Source: Halomonas sp. QHL1 (lineage in GTDB: Bacteria; Pseudomonadota; Gammaproteobacteria; Pseudomonadales; Halomonadaceae). From it: a DNA stretch of 64,000 nt. Numbering within the stretch: position 1 is the stretch's first letter; each line of letters starts with the position of its first letter. The notes under the pieces are model-generated. The model was not told the DNA's origin. It made no database searches and worked only from the letters and a program-made list of their open reading frames with translations. The position numbers were made by a program, and so were the translations under genes. Positions 1 through 9,273 of the stretch are shown piece by piece. The DNA is taken from positions 3,977,852 to 4,041,851 of the forward strand of contig NZ_MINL01000001.1 of assembly GCF_001882345.1 (NCBI RefSeq). The letters run 5' to 3'.

Positions 1-50
1 CGAGCAGCGTATTGCGTAAACGACTTGGTTCGAACCTGTTGTGAAAGAGT

Positions 51-86
51 AAGGCCCCCAGCTGGTTTCAGCAGAGGGCCTTTTTT
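51..86 (+). terminator. Rho-independent terminator of an upstream gene
   Basis: A 7-bp stem (AAGGCCC at 51-57 with GGGCCTT at 76-82) encloses an 18-nt loop and is followed by a run of T on the plus strand. It most likely ends a plus-strand gene whose body lies left of the window. Bases 1-50 are too short to assign to any gene. The BCCT gene on the other strand stops 30 bases away, but the minus-strand reading lacks a T run after the stem. Confidence 0.7.
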
Positions 87-116
87 ACAGTTGCTTAAAG
101 GTGTTAGCTGCAGGTA

Positions 117-1758
117 TCACTTTCGGATAAGACGCAACTCGCCATTGAGCGCCTTGATGATCGAGTAGCACATTAGCAACATCACAATCGAGAACGGAAT
201 AGCGGTGGCGGTGACCCCGGCCTGAAGTGCGGTCAGACCACCACCGATAAGCAGCACAATCGCGATCAGGCCCTCGATGACCGCCCAGAACATACGCTGT
301 GGCCGCGGAGCGTCGATTTTACCACCGGCGGTGATGGTATCGATGACCAGGGAGCCGGAATCCGAGGAAGTGACAAAGAAGATCAGCGCCAAGACGATGC
401 CCAGGGTCGACATCAGGCCCGTTAACGGTAGTTCGTTCAGCATGCCGAACAGCGATAGCTCGGGTCTGTAGTTGTCGATTACATACTCTTTAACCAGGCT
501 GCCCGCCGGGTCAGCATAAAGCTGTTCAAGTGCAGTCGAGCCAAAGACGCCCATCCAGATAAAGATAAACAGACTGGGAACGAGCAAAACGCAGAGTATA
601 AACTCACGCACCGTGCGGCCCCGGGAAACACGAGCGATAAACATCCCCACGAAAGGTGCCCAGCTAATCCACCAAGCCCAGTAGAAAATCGTCCAGGACT
701 GGCGGTAGGCATCGTCGTCACGACCAAAGGGCGCGGATAGAGGAATGAAGTCCGTGACATAGGTGGTAAGCCCCGACCAGAAGCCGGTTAGCGCCAAAAG
801 CGTGGGGCCAGCGAAGAGTACGAAAAAGAAGAACAGAACGGCCAGGATCATATTGATCTCGGAGAGCTTCTTCAAACCGCCCTCAAGACCGCGCCAAACC
901 GACACCAGCGCCACCGCCGTTACCAGAATGATGACGATGACCTGGGTTAAGGTGCTGACTTCCAAGCCGAAGACAAAGTTCATCCCCGCATTGGCCTGCT
1001 GGGCGCCGAGCCCAAGGGAGGTGGCCAGCCCAAAGAGGGTGGAAAACACCGCCAGGATATCGATCACATGGCCCCACCAACCCCAGACACGCTCACCGAG
1101 AATGGGAAAGTAAGGCCGAGCGAATCGAAAAGGGCAGCCCCTTGTTATAGGTAAACAGGCCCAGTGCCAGCGCCATGACGATATACACCGCCCAGCCATG
1201 GATACCCCAGTGTAGATAGGTACCCGCCAGGCCCATGGCGCTGGCGTCATCAATGGCCGCTTGGTTCAGCGCCCCATCGGCACCAAAAGGCGAGGGGATA
1301 CCCAGGGGTAGGGAGACATTTGCGTGGTAAACCGGTTCGAGTACGCCGAAGAACAGCAGGCCGATGCCGATGCCCGCGGTGAACAGCATAGCGAACCAGG
1401 AGAGGTAGCTGTGATCCGGCCGGGCATCGGCCCCGCCCAACCTGACTGAGCCATAGGGCAGAACCACCAGCGCTAAGCAGAACAGAATAAAGAAATCGAC
1501 CAGAATCATGAAATACCAGTCCAACGTTCCCGTCGAGAAGGCAACAATGGACTGAAAAGCGCTCCCCGCTCGCTCTGGAAACAGCAGGGTGAGGACGATG
1601 AAAATGGCCGAGGCAAGCGCGGATACGACAAAGACGCGGTTATGGATGTCGAAACCGATGGGGCCAAGCTGCCCCTTTATATTGTCCTGACCGACGACAT
1701 AGTCGGTCTGCATGTCGCTCGTTTCTGAAGGCGACTCAGGATCATTGGGATTGTTCAT
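117..1758 (-). pseudogene. BCCT-family betaine/choline/carnitine transporter, frameshifted
   Basis: Secondary carrier of the BCCT family, which takes up quaternary-ammonium compatible solutes across the inner membrane. The N-terminal part (221 residues, 1093-1758) has a hydrophilic head, the first membrane segments and a glycine-rich segment, AGIGIGLLFFGVLEP, at residues 128-142. The C-terminal part (frame ending at 117) carries the tryptophan-rich core FYWAWWISWAPFVG followed by FIARVSRGRTVREF, which is the family signature. The two halves are in different frames. The join falls near 1110-1117, where the alignment expects RSAYFPILGE but one extra base sends the first frame to a stop at 1093. 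Joined, the protein would be about 546 residues, normal for the family. Either a true inactivating frameshift or an assembly error; no other lesion is visible. No substrate can be assigned. Confidence 0.85.
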
Positions 1759-1863
1759 ACGCTACTTCTCCTCATTGGAGGATGCTATATCAAACACCCA
1801 TCATGAGGATAAATAGCGTTGAATCCCATCTTGTGGCCGAAAACAGGCCTGTTGTCGGTTACT

Positions 1864-2904
1864 TCATTGACGGCTCTGCGGCACCGTTTCTTTGTCGAGC
1901 CGCTTGATTTGCCGCCAAAGGTCTTGGCGTAGATCGGCGATTTTAGGCTGCTCATCGGCGGTGAAGGGCACCGGACGGCAGAGCCGCTGGGCACGTAACC
2001 CAAGGCGCGCGCTAAGCAGCCCGGTGGCGAGGCCTTGACCCGCACGGGCGGAGAGGCGGCTGGCTAAATCCAGCGAGAGCATATCCATGCTGGCGTCGGT
2101 AGCCAGTTCGCTGGCACCGGCAAAAGCCATGTTGTGCAGCACGTTACGAAACAGCCGCAGGCGGCTGGCGTAGCCCAGTTCAAGCCCATAAAGGCGGCAG
2201 AGTCGATCCACCATCGCCAGGCTGCGCCAGGCCACCAGCGCCATGTCCACCAGCGTTAGCGGGCTGATCGCGACCATGATGGCGGTTTCACCGGACATGC
2301 GGGTGATCAGGCGCTGGGCCTCGCGGTCACGCGGCGTTAGCAGATGGTAGCGCAGCAGTGTCTGGATCTCCTCGCCGCTATGGTGGGGTTGGCAAGCGCG
2401 TTGAAAGGCTAGCCAGTGCGGGTCATCGTCGGCGAGTTTGAGCTGACGCCTTAGCTGTTCGGCCATCGCCCGGGCCTGCTTGGGTGAGCGCAGCGGCAGT
2501 TCGGCAAGGTCGCCGCGCAGTTTGTCGTGACGCTTGAGACGGCGCAAACGCCCCAATTCTTTCAGCAATGAAACGCCTCCTAGGCCAATCAGGCTGATCC
2601 CGAACAGCTGCCAGGCAATGGCGAGCCACTGCGATTGAGCCATCGCATCAGGAATGCCGGTGACCAGCTCAGCGGTGCCTAGCCCGGCACCGCCCACCAG
2701 GGCAAATATCAACCCCCAGCGGCGTTTACGCGGCGCACCTAAACTGGCAGCAGGCAGCGCTTTATCTTCGGGAAGGGGCGCCAGTGGATGGTGCTCGCTG
2801 GTGCCAGCAAAGGCTTCGCGCTGGCGCAGGAGTGTCTCCGCATCTGCGGCCTCTCCTGGCGTGTCATCCAGCGTAAAGTGGCGCCGTGGCTGTGGGGTGG
2901 TCAT
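1864..2904 (-). CDS. ycjF: YcjF-family (TIGR01620/UPF0283) inner-membrane protein
   Basis: 346-residue membrane protein of the YcjF family, whose molecular role is unknown. A polar N-terminal tail (about 60 residues) precedes two hydrophobic segments at roughly residues 62-83 and 94-115. A long, mostly helical and arginine-rich cytoplasmic domain follows, with the conserved part (SPLTLVDMALVAWRSLAMV) near residue 220. The start codon overlaps the stop of ycjX by four bases (ATGA), so the two genes are translationally coupled. In enterobacteria ycjX and ycjF sit beside the phage-shock psp genes; none are seen here. Family assignment is firm, function is not. Confidence 0.88.
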   Translation of the reverse strand: MTTPQPRRHFTLDDTPGEAADAETLLRQREAFAGTSEHHPLAPLPEDKALPAASLGAPRKRRWGLIFALVGGAGLGTAELVTGIPDAMAQSQWLAIAWQLFGISLIGLGGVSLLKELGRLRRLKRHDKLRGDLAELPLRSPKQARAMAEQLRRQLKLADDDPHWLAFQRACQPHHSGEEIQTLLRYHLLTPRDREAQRLITRMSGETAIMVAISPLTLVDMALVAWRSLAMVDRLCRLYGLELGYASRLRLFRNVLHNMAFAGASELATDASMDMLSLDLASRLSARAGQGLATGLLSARLGLRAQRLCRPVPFTADEQPKIADLRQDLWRQIKRLDKETVPQSRQ

Positions 2905-4304
2905 GTCAGTTTATCTCCAATCAGCCAGTCGATGGCGGCGTCCATGCGAATATGATCCAGCGCTTCTGAACTGGTTGGCATCGGGCGAAAGCCAGGGAAG
3001 TCGAAGCCCTGCTGTTGCCAGAAATCGGCAGCGGGCAGCCGGGCGGGCACATCGCCGGGGTAAACCAGCACCTCTTCGCCCTCTAGTGTGGTGCCTCTCA
3101 GAGCAGGTGAACGCTTACCCTCATGGGTCACCTCGCGGGCTTCCGTGGCGCGAATCGCTGCCAACGAGAGCGCTTTGACCGGCACATTGGCAAAGCGTAG
3201 GTCTTTGAGAGGCTCTGCCAGCAGGGCCTCTAACAGCTGCACCAAGTGGCCGTGTTGATCGGGAGTGACGTGATCGGCTTTGGTGGCGGCAATCGCCAGG
3301 CGGTCTATTTTAGGCGCGAACAGGCGCGTAAGTAGACTGCGTTGGCCATAGTCAAAGCTGTGCATTAACTGGCGTAGCGCACTGGAAAGGTCTTCAAAAC
3401 GCTCCGGCCCGGCATTGAGTGCGCCAAGCACGTCCACCAATACAATCTGGCGGTCAAAGCGGCGGAAGTGGTCGCGATAAAAGGGCTTGACCACCTGCTG
3501 CTGGTAGTAGCGAAAGCGCGCCGCCAGGGTGGCGTAAAGGCTATTGGCGGGTAATGCTTCTAGCGTTTCTCTTGAGGTGTTGAGTTGAGTAGCGTCGAGC
3601 TGGGGTAGCGGAAAAAACTGCAGCACCGGCGCGCCTTCCAGTTCGCCGGGCAGCAAAAAACGCCCGGGCTGCAGGTCGGAGAAGCCGGCCTTTTTGGCGC
3701 GGCGCAGGCCTTGAGCGTACTCCTCGGCAAGAGCCGCAAGCTGGGCTTCATCGGCCTCACCAGCGGGGTCCAGCTGCTCCACTGCAGTCAACCATTCGCT
3801 AAACAGGCCGCGGCGCTGTTCGCCCTCGTGTAACGCCTGGGCCTGGCTCCAGCTATAAAAGTCGTGCTGCAACAGCGGTAGGTCGAGCAACCACTCGCCG
3901 GGGTAGTCAAATAGATCCAGGGTAAGGTGGGCAATTTCAGGGGTTAACCAGCCGCTGCGGGCAGGGCGGTAGCGCAGTTGCAAGCGTAACTCGCTGATGC
4001 CGCGGGTAGGTTCCGGCCAGCGCGGTGGTGTATCGCGCAGGGCGGCCATGCCGGGGTCGTAGGGAAAACGCGGCACGCCTAAGTCGGGCTGGTTAAGCCG
4101 CTGGGCGCCGAGTAGGCGGCCTTCCCGGGCAGCGGGCAGCAAATCGAGCCGCGCCTCAACGCCAGCATGACGCAGTTGATTGACCAGCGACGTCAAAAAC
4201 GCGGTTTTGCCTGCTTGGGAGAGGCCCGTTACCGCTAAGCGCAGCTGGCGATCCCGGCCCCGCTCTAACAAATTGCTCAGTTCGCGACTTAACGGCTGGC
4301 GCAT
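2901..4304 (-). CDS. ycjX: YcjX-family GTP-binding protein (DUF463)
   Basis: 467-residue P-loop protein of the YcjX/DUF463 family, described as a GTP-binding protein of the cell-envelope stress context. The Walker A motif GLSQAGKT is at residues 27-34, a switch-like DLFDYPGEW lies near residue 130, and an ATKADH segment near 340 takes the place of the NKxD guanine-specificity motif. Length is typical for the family. It is the first gene of a two-gene unit with ycjF, joined by a 4-bp overlap. The start at 4304 follows an AGGA-like sequence on the minus strand. Cellular role is inferred from the family only. Confidence 0.9.
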   Translation of the reverse strand: MRQPLSRELSNLLERGRDRQLRLAVTGLSQAGKTAFLTSLVNQLRHAGVEARLDLLPAAREGRLLGAQRLNQPDLGVPRFPYDPGMAALRDTPPRWPEPTRGISELRLQLRYRPARSGWLTPEIAHLTLDLFDYPGEWLLDLPLLQHDFYSWSQAQALHEGEQRRGLFSEWLTAVEQLDPAGEADEAQLAALAEEYAQGLRRAKKAGFSDLQPGRFLLPGELEGAPVLQFFPLPQLDATQLNTSRETLEALPANSLYATLAARFRYYQQQVVKPFYRDHFRRFDRQIVLVDVLGALNAGPERFEDLSSALRQLMHSFDYGQRSLLTRLFAPKIDRLAIAATKADHVTPDQHGHLVQLLEALLAEPLKDLRFANVPVKALSLAAIRATEAREVTHEGKRSPALRGTTLEGEEVLVYPGDVPARLPAADFWQQQGFDFPGFRPMPTSSEALDHIRMDAAIDWLIGDKLT

Positions 4305-4337
4305 CCTTTCGATCCCTTTGTGGCTCTTGCCTAGTCT

Positions 4338-4529
4338 TTATTGGCTAAACATTAATACCAGTTGTGAAAGCATCGGTAAGGTGGCGATCAAAAAACCAAC
4401 CCCTGCCAGGGTGTAGCCTGGCCAGCGACGAGTCATCTTCTGCGCTAGAGTAAGGCCGACCAAGCACACCACCATACCGATTAAATTAAAGGCCAGAGTG
4501 GCTGCCTCTAGCCATTGTTGCGGATCCAT
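4338..4529 (-). CDS. Small two-helix membrane protein, function unknown
   Basis: 63 residues. Two hydrophobic segments (about residues 10-27 and 38-60) are separated by a short basic loop, KMTRRWPGY, so a helical hairpin in the inner membrane is expected, with the loop probably cytoplasmic. An AGGGAGAC ribosome-binding site lies just before the ATG at 4529. It lies 33 bp upstream of ycjX on the same strand and may be co-transcribed with it. I do not recognise a family. The good ribosome-binding site and clean hydrophobic pattern argue for a real gene. Confidence 0.6.
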   Translation of the reverse strand: MDPQQWLEAATLAFNLIGMVVCLVGLTLAQKMTRRWPGYTLAGVGFLIATLPMLSQLVLMFSQ

Positions 4530-4589
4530 CTAGTCTCCCTGCTCAAACGTTAGTGAGCACATAATAGCAAAGCATTGATGAACCGAAGA

Positions 4590-5459
4590 TTAACCTCGGC
4601 TGAGGGTGGTGCCTAACAGGTGCTGTGCGCCGGGCACCAACCAGACCGGGTCTAGGCGTGTATTGGCCGCTTCAACGCAAATAAACTGGCGTGCTACCTC
4701 GGCGGGAGTGTCGCTGGGCAGGTCGTGGTTGGGGTGCCACACCACTGTGGAGTCGCTGGACTGTTTGCCGATCCGCAGGCTACGCTCGCCATCGTTGAGC
4801 AGCACGGCTTCATTGGTGTGATAAATGCGGTCAACGGCGCCCTGAACGGCCAGCGTGCCTTGCTGTTCGCTCTCCGCAAAGTCGCGCAGTTTGTCGAGAT
4901 AGCGCGCGCCCGAAAGGCCTTCCAGGCGGCACTGATGGGTATCGGCTACGGCTAAATAGGTGTGCAGTGCACCGCTGGTTTTGATCGGCGTTTCGCCGAT
5001 GTTTTCGCTAATCAGCTCAACGTTTAAGCGCTGTGCGTTGGCTTGTACCACCAGGCGCGCGGTGAGCATTGTATGTAGGGGCAGCACCGGGGAGAGGTGG
5101 AGTTCAATTCCCTCGGCGTGCTCATCAACGGCGTCCAAATGCCATTCAGCGTGGCGGGCAAGGCCATGGAAAGGGCCGTCGTGGTTGGGGCTCTCGTCGG
5201 CATAGCGCTCGTCGGCGAACCACGGCCAGCAGAGCGGAATACCTCCCCGGATAGCGCCTGGCAGCGCCTGGGGTGTAGGCGTCAGCCATAACCAGTCGGT
5301 GTCGCCTACAGGGCAAAAATGCAGCACTTGCGCGCCCTGGAGGCTAATCACCAACTCGCCCCACGACATATTGAAAAGCACCACGTCGCGGCCTTCCCAC
5401 TGGGCCGTTTTTTGCCCTTGAGTGCTTTTAACCAGTTGATTGAGCGAGTCGGGAATCAT
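4590..5459 (-). CDS. yeaD: D-hexose-6-phosphate mutarotase (YeaD family)
   Basis: Aldose-1-epimerase-like enzyme of the YeaD type, which interconverts the alpha and beta anomers of hexose 6-phosphates such as glucose 6-phosphate. The beta-sandwich landmarks are present: IRGGIPLCWPWF with the substrate-binding arginine, the histidine motif HGLARHAEWHL, and the catalytic-acid region near the C-terminus (FICVEAAN). The start chosen at 5459 (MIPDSLNQ) has AAAGGA seven bases upstream; a longer reading from 5510 adds 17 residues that do not look like the family. Resulting length is 289 residues, as expected. Single gene, cytoplasmic. Confidence 0.9.
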   Translation of the reverse strand: MIPDSLNQLVKSTQGQKTAQWEGRDVVLFNMSWGELVISLQGAQVLHFCPVGDTDWLWLTPTPQALPGAIRGGIPLCWPWFADERYADESPNHDGPFHGLARHAEWHLDAVDEHAEGIELHLSPVLPLHTMLTARLVVQANAQRLNVELISENIGETPIKTSGALHTYLAVADTHQCRLEGLSGARYLDKLRDFAESEQQGTLAVQGAVDRIYHTNEAVLLNDGERSLRIGKQSSDSTVVWHPNHDLPSDTPAEVARQFICVEAANTRLDPVWLVPGAQHLLGTTLSRG

Positions 5460-5567
5460 GAATTTTCCTTTAAGAGTTGCCAAGCAGCTATACCGATAGG
5501 CGCCGAACACTAACGCTGTGTGCTATGGTAGAACAAGCGTGACTAGTAGGTAAAACGCCTACTAACA

Positions 5568-5632
5568 TACGTAGTTGAAATACGTAGTTGAAATACGTAA
5601 TTGAAACACGTAGTTGAAACCCGTCATTAAAT
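5568..5632. repeat. 13-bp tandem repeat, four copies plus a decayed fifth
   Basis: Unit TACGTAGTTGAAA at 5568, 5581, 5594 (one change) and 5607 (one change), with a degenerate fifth unit at 5620. It fills the leader just upstream of the glsB-type gene and ends 15 bases before its ATG. The TACGTA core is itself palindromic. Confidence 0.95.
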
Positions 5633-5646
5633 AGTAAGGAGACTAT

Positions 5647-5889
5647 ATGGGCTTTATTGCATGGTTAATCATTGGTGGTTTAGCTGGTTGGATTGCTGGC
5701 AACATCATGCGCGGCGGCGGTTTCGGCATCCTGGGTAATATCGGTGTCGGTATCGTTGGTGCGGTCTTGGGTGGCTTTTTGTTCAGCCTTCTTGGCCTCT
5801 CGTCCGGTGGCTTTATCGGTTCGCTAGTCACCGCGACCGTGGGTGCTGTGGTACTGCTTTGGGTAATCAGTAAGGTTAAAAAAGCGTAG
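5647..5889 (+). CDS. GlsB/YeaQ/YmgE-family stress-response membrane protein
   Basis: 80-residue, very hydrophobic, glycine-rich protein of the transglycosylase-associated (GlsB/YeaQ/YmgE) family. It starts MGFIAWLIIGGLAGWIAG and shows three membrane segments (about residues 3-20, 27-47 and 55-75) with the family motif GGGFGILGNIGVGIVGA between the first two. The C-terminus is basic (KVKKA). A strong AAGGAGA site lies just before the ATG, and a hairpin terminator follows, so it is a single-gene unit. Members are induced by general stress in other bacteria; a biochemical role is not established. Confidence 0.92.
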   Translation: MGFIAWLIIGGLAGWIAGNIMRGGGFGILGNIGVGIVGAVLGGFLFSLLGLSSGGFIGSLVTATVGAVVLLWVISKVKKA

Positions 5890-5911
5890 CGATTGGGTTG
5901 CTACCTGAAAA

Positions 5912-5946
5912 ACACCGCCCGGCCTTGTGCCGGGCGGTGTCGTTTT
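5912..5946 (+). terminator. Terminator after the GlsB-type gene
   Basis: A 12-bp GC-rich stem (ACACCGCCCGGC with GCCGGGCGGTGT) around a 5-nt loop, followed by CGTTTT. It begins 22 bases after the stop codon at 5889. Confidence 0.85.
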
Positions 5947-6053
5947 ATGGCTACCGATGCCTGGGCTATCGGTGTTCGCACCACTTTCCGTTACACTAGG
6001 CAGCTTTACTTCCGGCTATTGGCTGGTGTCATTGTGCTTTTTCGAGGTGCTTC

Positions 6054-8519
6054 TTGATCGACGCGTTAAATGCCTGGTGGGCCCAACAGCTGGTGCTGTG
6101 TGATTGGGCGTTTACTCCTCATCCGTTGGCGGTCGATGCAGGGGCGGCGGAGCAGCGCCTGTTACAACTGGGGATTACCAGCCGGGGTGAGCTGGCCGAA
6201 CAGCTATTTCACGGGCTGGGTGCGCCCGCAGGCAGTGCTGACCGCCTGCTAGGCGCGCTTGAATGGGCCGCGCTGGCGGGGGCGGCGGGCTGGCTAGAAG
6301 CCGATCAGGCCCGCCATTGGGCGCACCATCTAACTCGTCGTATCACCAGCGATTACAGCGATCTGCGTGCCTGGCTGGCGGATCTACGCCGTGCGTTAGG
6401 CGCACGGGGCTGGGAAGTAGGGGCCGACGACCGTTTTATCGACGCTTGCCAGGCGTTGGCCAATCTTGAAACCGATGGCGAGGGCATTACCTGGGACGCG
6501 CTTGAAAACGCCCTGGCTGAACTGCCAGCTCCGGCGCCACTCTGGCCCCAGCAGCCCGAGGCACAGAGCTGGCGGCTATGCGCGCTGTTCCGGCCGATTA
6601 TTACCTATCCCGCCAGTCAAACCGATTGGCCTGAAGCCACCGATTGGCTGGCCCACGTGTGGGATGTCCATGACCGTGACGCGCTTATTGGCGTGATGCT
6701 TTGGCTAGGCGCACAGGGCGAGCGCCAGCGCTGGGATATCGAAGCACGCGAATTGCTCAGTATGGATAATGCCCAACGCATGGAGTGGCAGCGTAGCGTG
6801 GTAGAAGAGTCGCCCTACGCGCCGGTGCTGAATAAGTTCGTCACCCAAGGTGAGCCTCTGGAGTGGGCGGCTTGGGATTGGCTGCGGCTTGTTGAGCTCG
6901 CCTGGGCCGGCGCCTGCTGTGGCTTGCTTAGCCAGGAAGAGGCCGATGACTTAGCGGGGCATGCCGCCGATTTGATGAGTCGCCGCTACCATGATTGGTA
7001 CGCTGTGCTTAACGCCTACGGGCGTGGGCAAAGTCTGTTTGACGGCATCGACCGGCGGGGTAAAACACCCAGCGAGCGGCATCAGTTGTTGCTGCACAGC
7101 GCCCATAGCCCCTGGAAACGCCCCCCAGGGGAGCTATTGGATGAGCCCACGCGCAAGGCATCCCAAGCGCGCATTCGGCAATGGCGCAATACGCCTCATC
7201 ACTGGCTGTTGGCCCTGGCCAGCGTACGCGAGCCGGATGCCATGCTGCGCCAGATAGACCCCTCTGCGGCGCTGCCGGAAGAGCAGCGTGCCGACGCGGC
7301 GCTCTATTTGCAGGAGTCACTTGGCTTACATGCCGATGAAGGCGCTCATGCGCTGGCGCGTTACTGGCTGCCCGCCCAGGCGCACCATCTTAATCAGTTG
7401 GCGGCCGACGCCGTGCACGGCGTTTTATCCCCCTCGCAAAGCTGGTTTGGTCAGCCGACCCCGGAAGAGCTTAAACAGCGTAATGCGGTTAAAGGGGTAA
7501 GTCGCCATGCGGCCACGATCCATATGGCCGAAAAATTCGCCTTTTATCTGCATATGTCCCTCGACAGCGGCTTATTCGATCGCGCGCCGTTAATGGAGTA
7601 TGCCAGTGCACTACGCAGCTGCCTGTGCCGTTTTTATCCCAATGCCAAGCGCCTGTTAGAAGCGTGGTTTGCTTGGGAAAGCTGTTTGCCTGAGCCAGAG
7701 CACACCTCGCTGGTGAATGAAATTATTTGGCACATAGAAGATCCTGGCAGCCTGTTTCACTGGCTGGATTGGCGCCACGACGCCTGGTGCGAGCCGGGTA
7801 GTCGCCCCACTTTAAGTCACTTCACCGCCATGTCGTTGGTGGGCCCGCTGAACAGTGCGGTGTGGAGTGAGCCCCAGCCCGAGAGTGCCCGCGAGTGCGC
7901 CGAAATTCGCGAGTGGGTAGAGAGCCACTATCACTTGAGCAACGCAGGCGATATGCAGGAGTTTTTGACCTACATGCTCGAATCGGGGGATCGTCAGGAG
8001 TATCAGATTAACTATGCGCCCTATACCCTCAACACTGAGCGGTTAAGCGCTGAAATTGCCATTCTTGAATCCGGCGACTGTGCTGAAGATGAGCGCCACC
8101 ATCTGCTTCGCTTACGCCGCGTGCGCGACAACGAAGATGGCTGTAATGAGTTGGATATGGCGGCTTGGGATATTGCCCAATTGGTCGACCTCGCCATTGC
8201 CGCGCGGCAGCTAGGCTGGCTAGATAGTGCTGCTTTCGCCAAGGTGTTGGATCGCGCTTACCAATTGGCAGCGGATCACTATGCCGGGTGGCAGGAGTTC
8301 GCCATGGGGATGTATGCAGGCTTCTCGTTTTTTATGGGCGAAACCCCGGAGCGTGAAAGCTTTTTAGCCGGTTTTCGGCAGGCGCTGGTGGCCTGGATAT
8401 GCGGCGCACCGGTCTTGGCTGGCCCATGGGTAAGCTTGGATTTTCCTGGCAATAAACCACGCCATTTTGCGCCACTGCATATCGATACACTCCCGGGCGA
8501 TCAGCGCACGTTACATTGA
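6054..8519 (+). CDS. Large DUF1266-repeat protein (YbeU/YbeR-like), function unknown
   Basis: 821-residue soluble protein with no signal peptide or membrane segment. I see three units of the DUF1266 pattern, in which an AW-D/aromatic start is followed by a W/Y-rich helix: EWAALAGAAGWLEADQA near residue 68, AAWDWLRLVELAWAGACCG near 270 and AAWDIAQLVDLAIAARQLGW near 700. The second and third end in (H)YHDWYAVL...YGRGQ and HYAGWQEF...YAGF. Very rich in tryptophan and alanine. The start is TTG at 6054, with GAGGTG five bases before it; no nearby ATG fits better. Family members such as E. coli YbeU/YbeR have no known function. The gene stands alone between terminators and the NlpC gene. Confidence 0.8.
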   Translation: MIDALNAWWAQQLVLCDWAFTPHPLAVDAGAAEQRLLQLGITSRGELAEQLFHGLGAPAGSADRLLGALEWAALAGAAGWLEADQARHWAHHLTRRITSDYSDLRAWLADLRRALGARGWEVGADDRFIDACQALANLETDGEGITWDALENALAELPAPAPLWPQQPEAQSWRLCALFRPIITYPASQTDWPEATDWLAHVWDVHDRDALIGVMLWLGAQGERQRWDIEARELLSMDNAQRMEWQRSVVEESPYAPVLNKFVTQGEPLEWAAWDWLRLVELAWAGACCGLLSQEEADDLAGHAADLMSRRYHDWYAVLNAYGRGQSLFDGIDRRGKTPSERHQLLLHSAHSPWKRPPGELLDEPTRKASQARIRQWRNTPHHWLLALASVREPDAMLRQIDPSAALPEEQRADAALYLQESLGLHADEGAHALARYWLPAQAHHLNQLAADAVHGVLSPSQSWFGQPTPEELKQRNAVKGVSRHAATIHMAEKFAFYLHMSLDSGLFDRAPLMEYASALRSCLCRFYPNAKRLLEAWFAWESCLPEPEHTSLVNEIIWHIEDPGSLFHWLDWRHDAWCEPGSRPTLSHFTAMSLVGPLNSAVWSEPQPESARECAEIREWVESHYHLSNAGDMQEFLTYMLESGDRQEYQINYAPYTLNTERLSAEIAILESGDCAEDERHHLLRLRRVRDNEDGCNELDMAAWDIAQLVDLAIAARQLGWLDSAAFAKVLDRAYQLAADHYAGWQEFAMGMYAGFSFFMGETPERESFLAGFRQALVAWICGAPVLAGPWVSLDFPGNKPRHFAPLHIDTLPGDQRTLH

Positions 8520-8613
8520 TGCTCGCCAAACATATGATAACTAGCTTATAGTCGTGCGTAGAAAAATTAGTTTTGTCATACCGCCCTCTTATCAATGTCA
8601 CGAGGTTAATCGC

Positions 8614-9246
8614 ATGGTTGCGTTGCCACGCCCCGCTGTGACCGCTGTCCGTGTTGTAAGCGTGTGTTTTTTAGTTACATTGGTCGCTGGCTGCGCAGGT
8701 TCTGCGCGACAGAGTAATATGCAGGCCCCCGAGAATTACTTCTCGATGACGTTGCCGGGAATGGGGGCGAATCCGCAAATGTCCCCGGTTGATCCCATCG
8801 ATGCGCACCTGCGCAGTTTGCAAGTACCGCCGCCAACAGTCATTCGCGAGGCGCTGCTGGCACAACACCAGCGCTGGGCAGGAACGCCGTACCGAATAGG
8901 CGGCACCTCAGAGAGAGGAATCGACTGTTCGGCCCTGGTTCGCAATGTTTACCGTGACACTTTCAATTTAGAACTCCCGCGCTCCACCCGTGGCCAAATA
9001 CACGAGGGACGCTCGATCGACCGCCAAGAGCTGCAGGCGGGCGATCTGGTCTTCTTCCGCCCGCCGGGTCGCTATAACCATGTGGGTATCTACGTGGGCG
9101 ATGGCTATTTTCTACACGCTTCGACCTCCAAAGGGGTAACCATATCCCGCTTGGACAATAGCTATTGGCAGCGTTACTACTGGCAGTCACGAAGGGCGCT
9201 GGAGCCAACGCATCTGGCCCAACTGGGTGGCAGTGTTTTCCAGTAG
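8614..9246 (+). CDS. NlpC/P60-family lipoprotein, putative peptidoglycan endopeptidase
   Basis: 210-residue envelope hydrolase that probably cuts peptide cross-links in peptidoglycan, as Spr/MepS does. A lipoprotein signal ends in the lipobox VAGC (Cys27). The NlpC/P60 domain fills the C-terminal half. The catalytic cysteine is in GIDCSALV (about Cys105), the histidine in NHVGIY (about His156) and a polar third residue in LHAS (about His168). The start at 8614 is preferred over a GTG at 8554 because it places a normal signal peptide at the N-terminus and has an AGG-type site upstream. About 60 residues of linker separate the lipid anchor from the domain. Confidence 0.9.
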   Translation: MVALPRPAVTAVRVVSVCFLVTLVAGCAGSARQSNMQAPENYFSMTLPGMGANPQMSPVDPIDAHLRSLQVPPPTVIREALLAQHQRWAGTPYRIGGTSERGIDCSALVRNVYRDTFNLELPRSTRGQIHEGRSIDRQELQAGDLVFFRPPGRYNHVGIYVGDGYFLHASTSKGVTISRLDNSYWQRYYWQSRRALEPTHLAQLGGSVFQ

Positions 9247-9273
9247 CCAGACCGACCACGTTTTAGGAACGGC

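Noticed and set aside
883..1080. Extra frames inside the BCCT gene on both strands
   Set aside because: They are shadows of the coding strand. Only the two frames that join into one BCCT protein carry recognisable motifs.
5568..5632. CRISPR array
   Set aside because: The 13-bp units are head to tail without spacers, so it is a simple tandem repeat. No cas genes are present.
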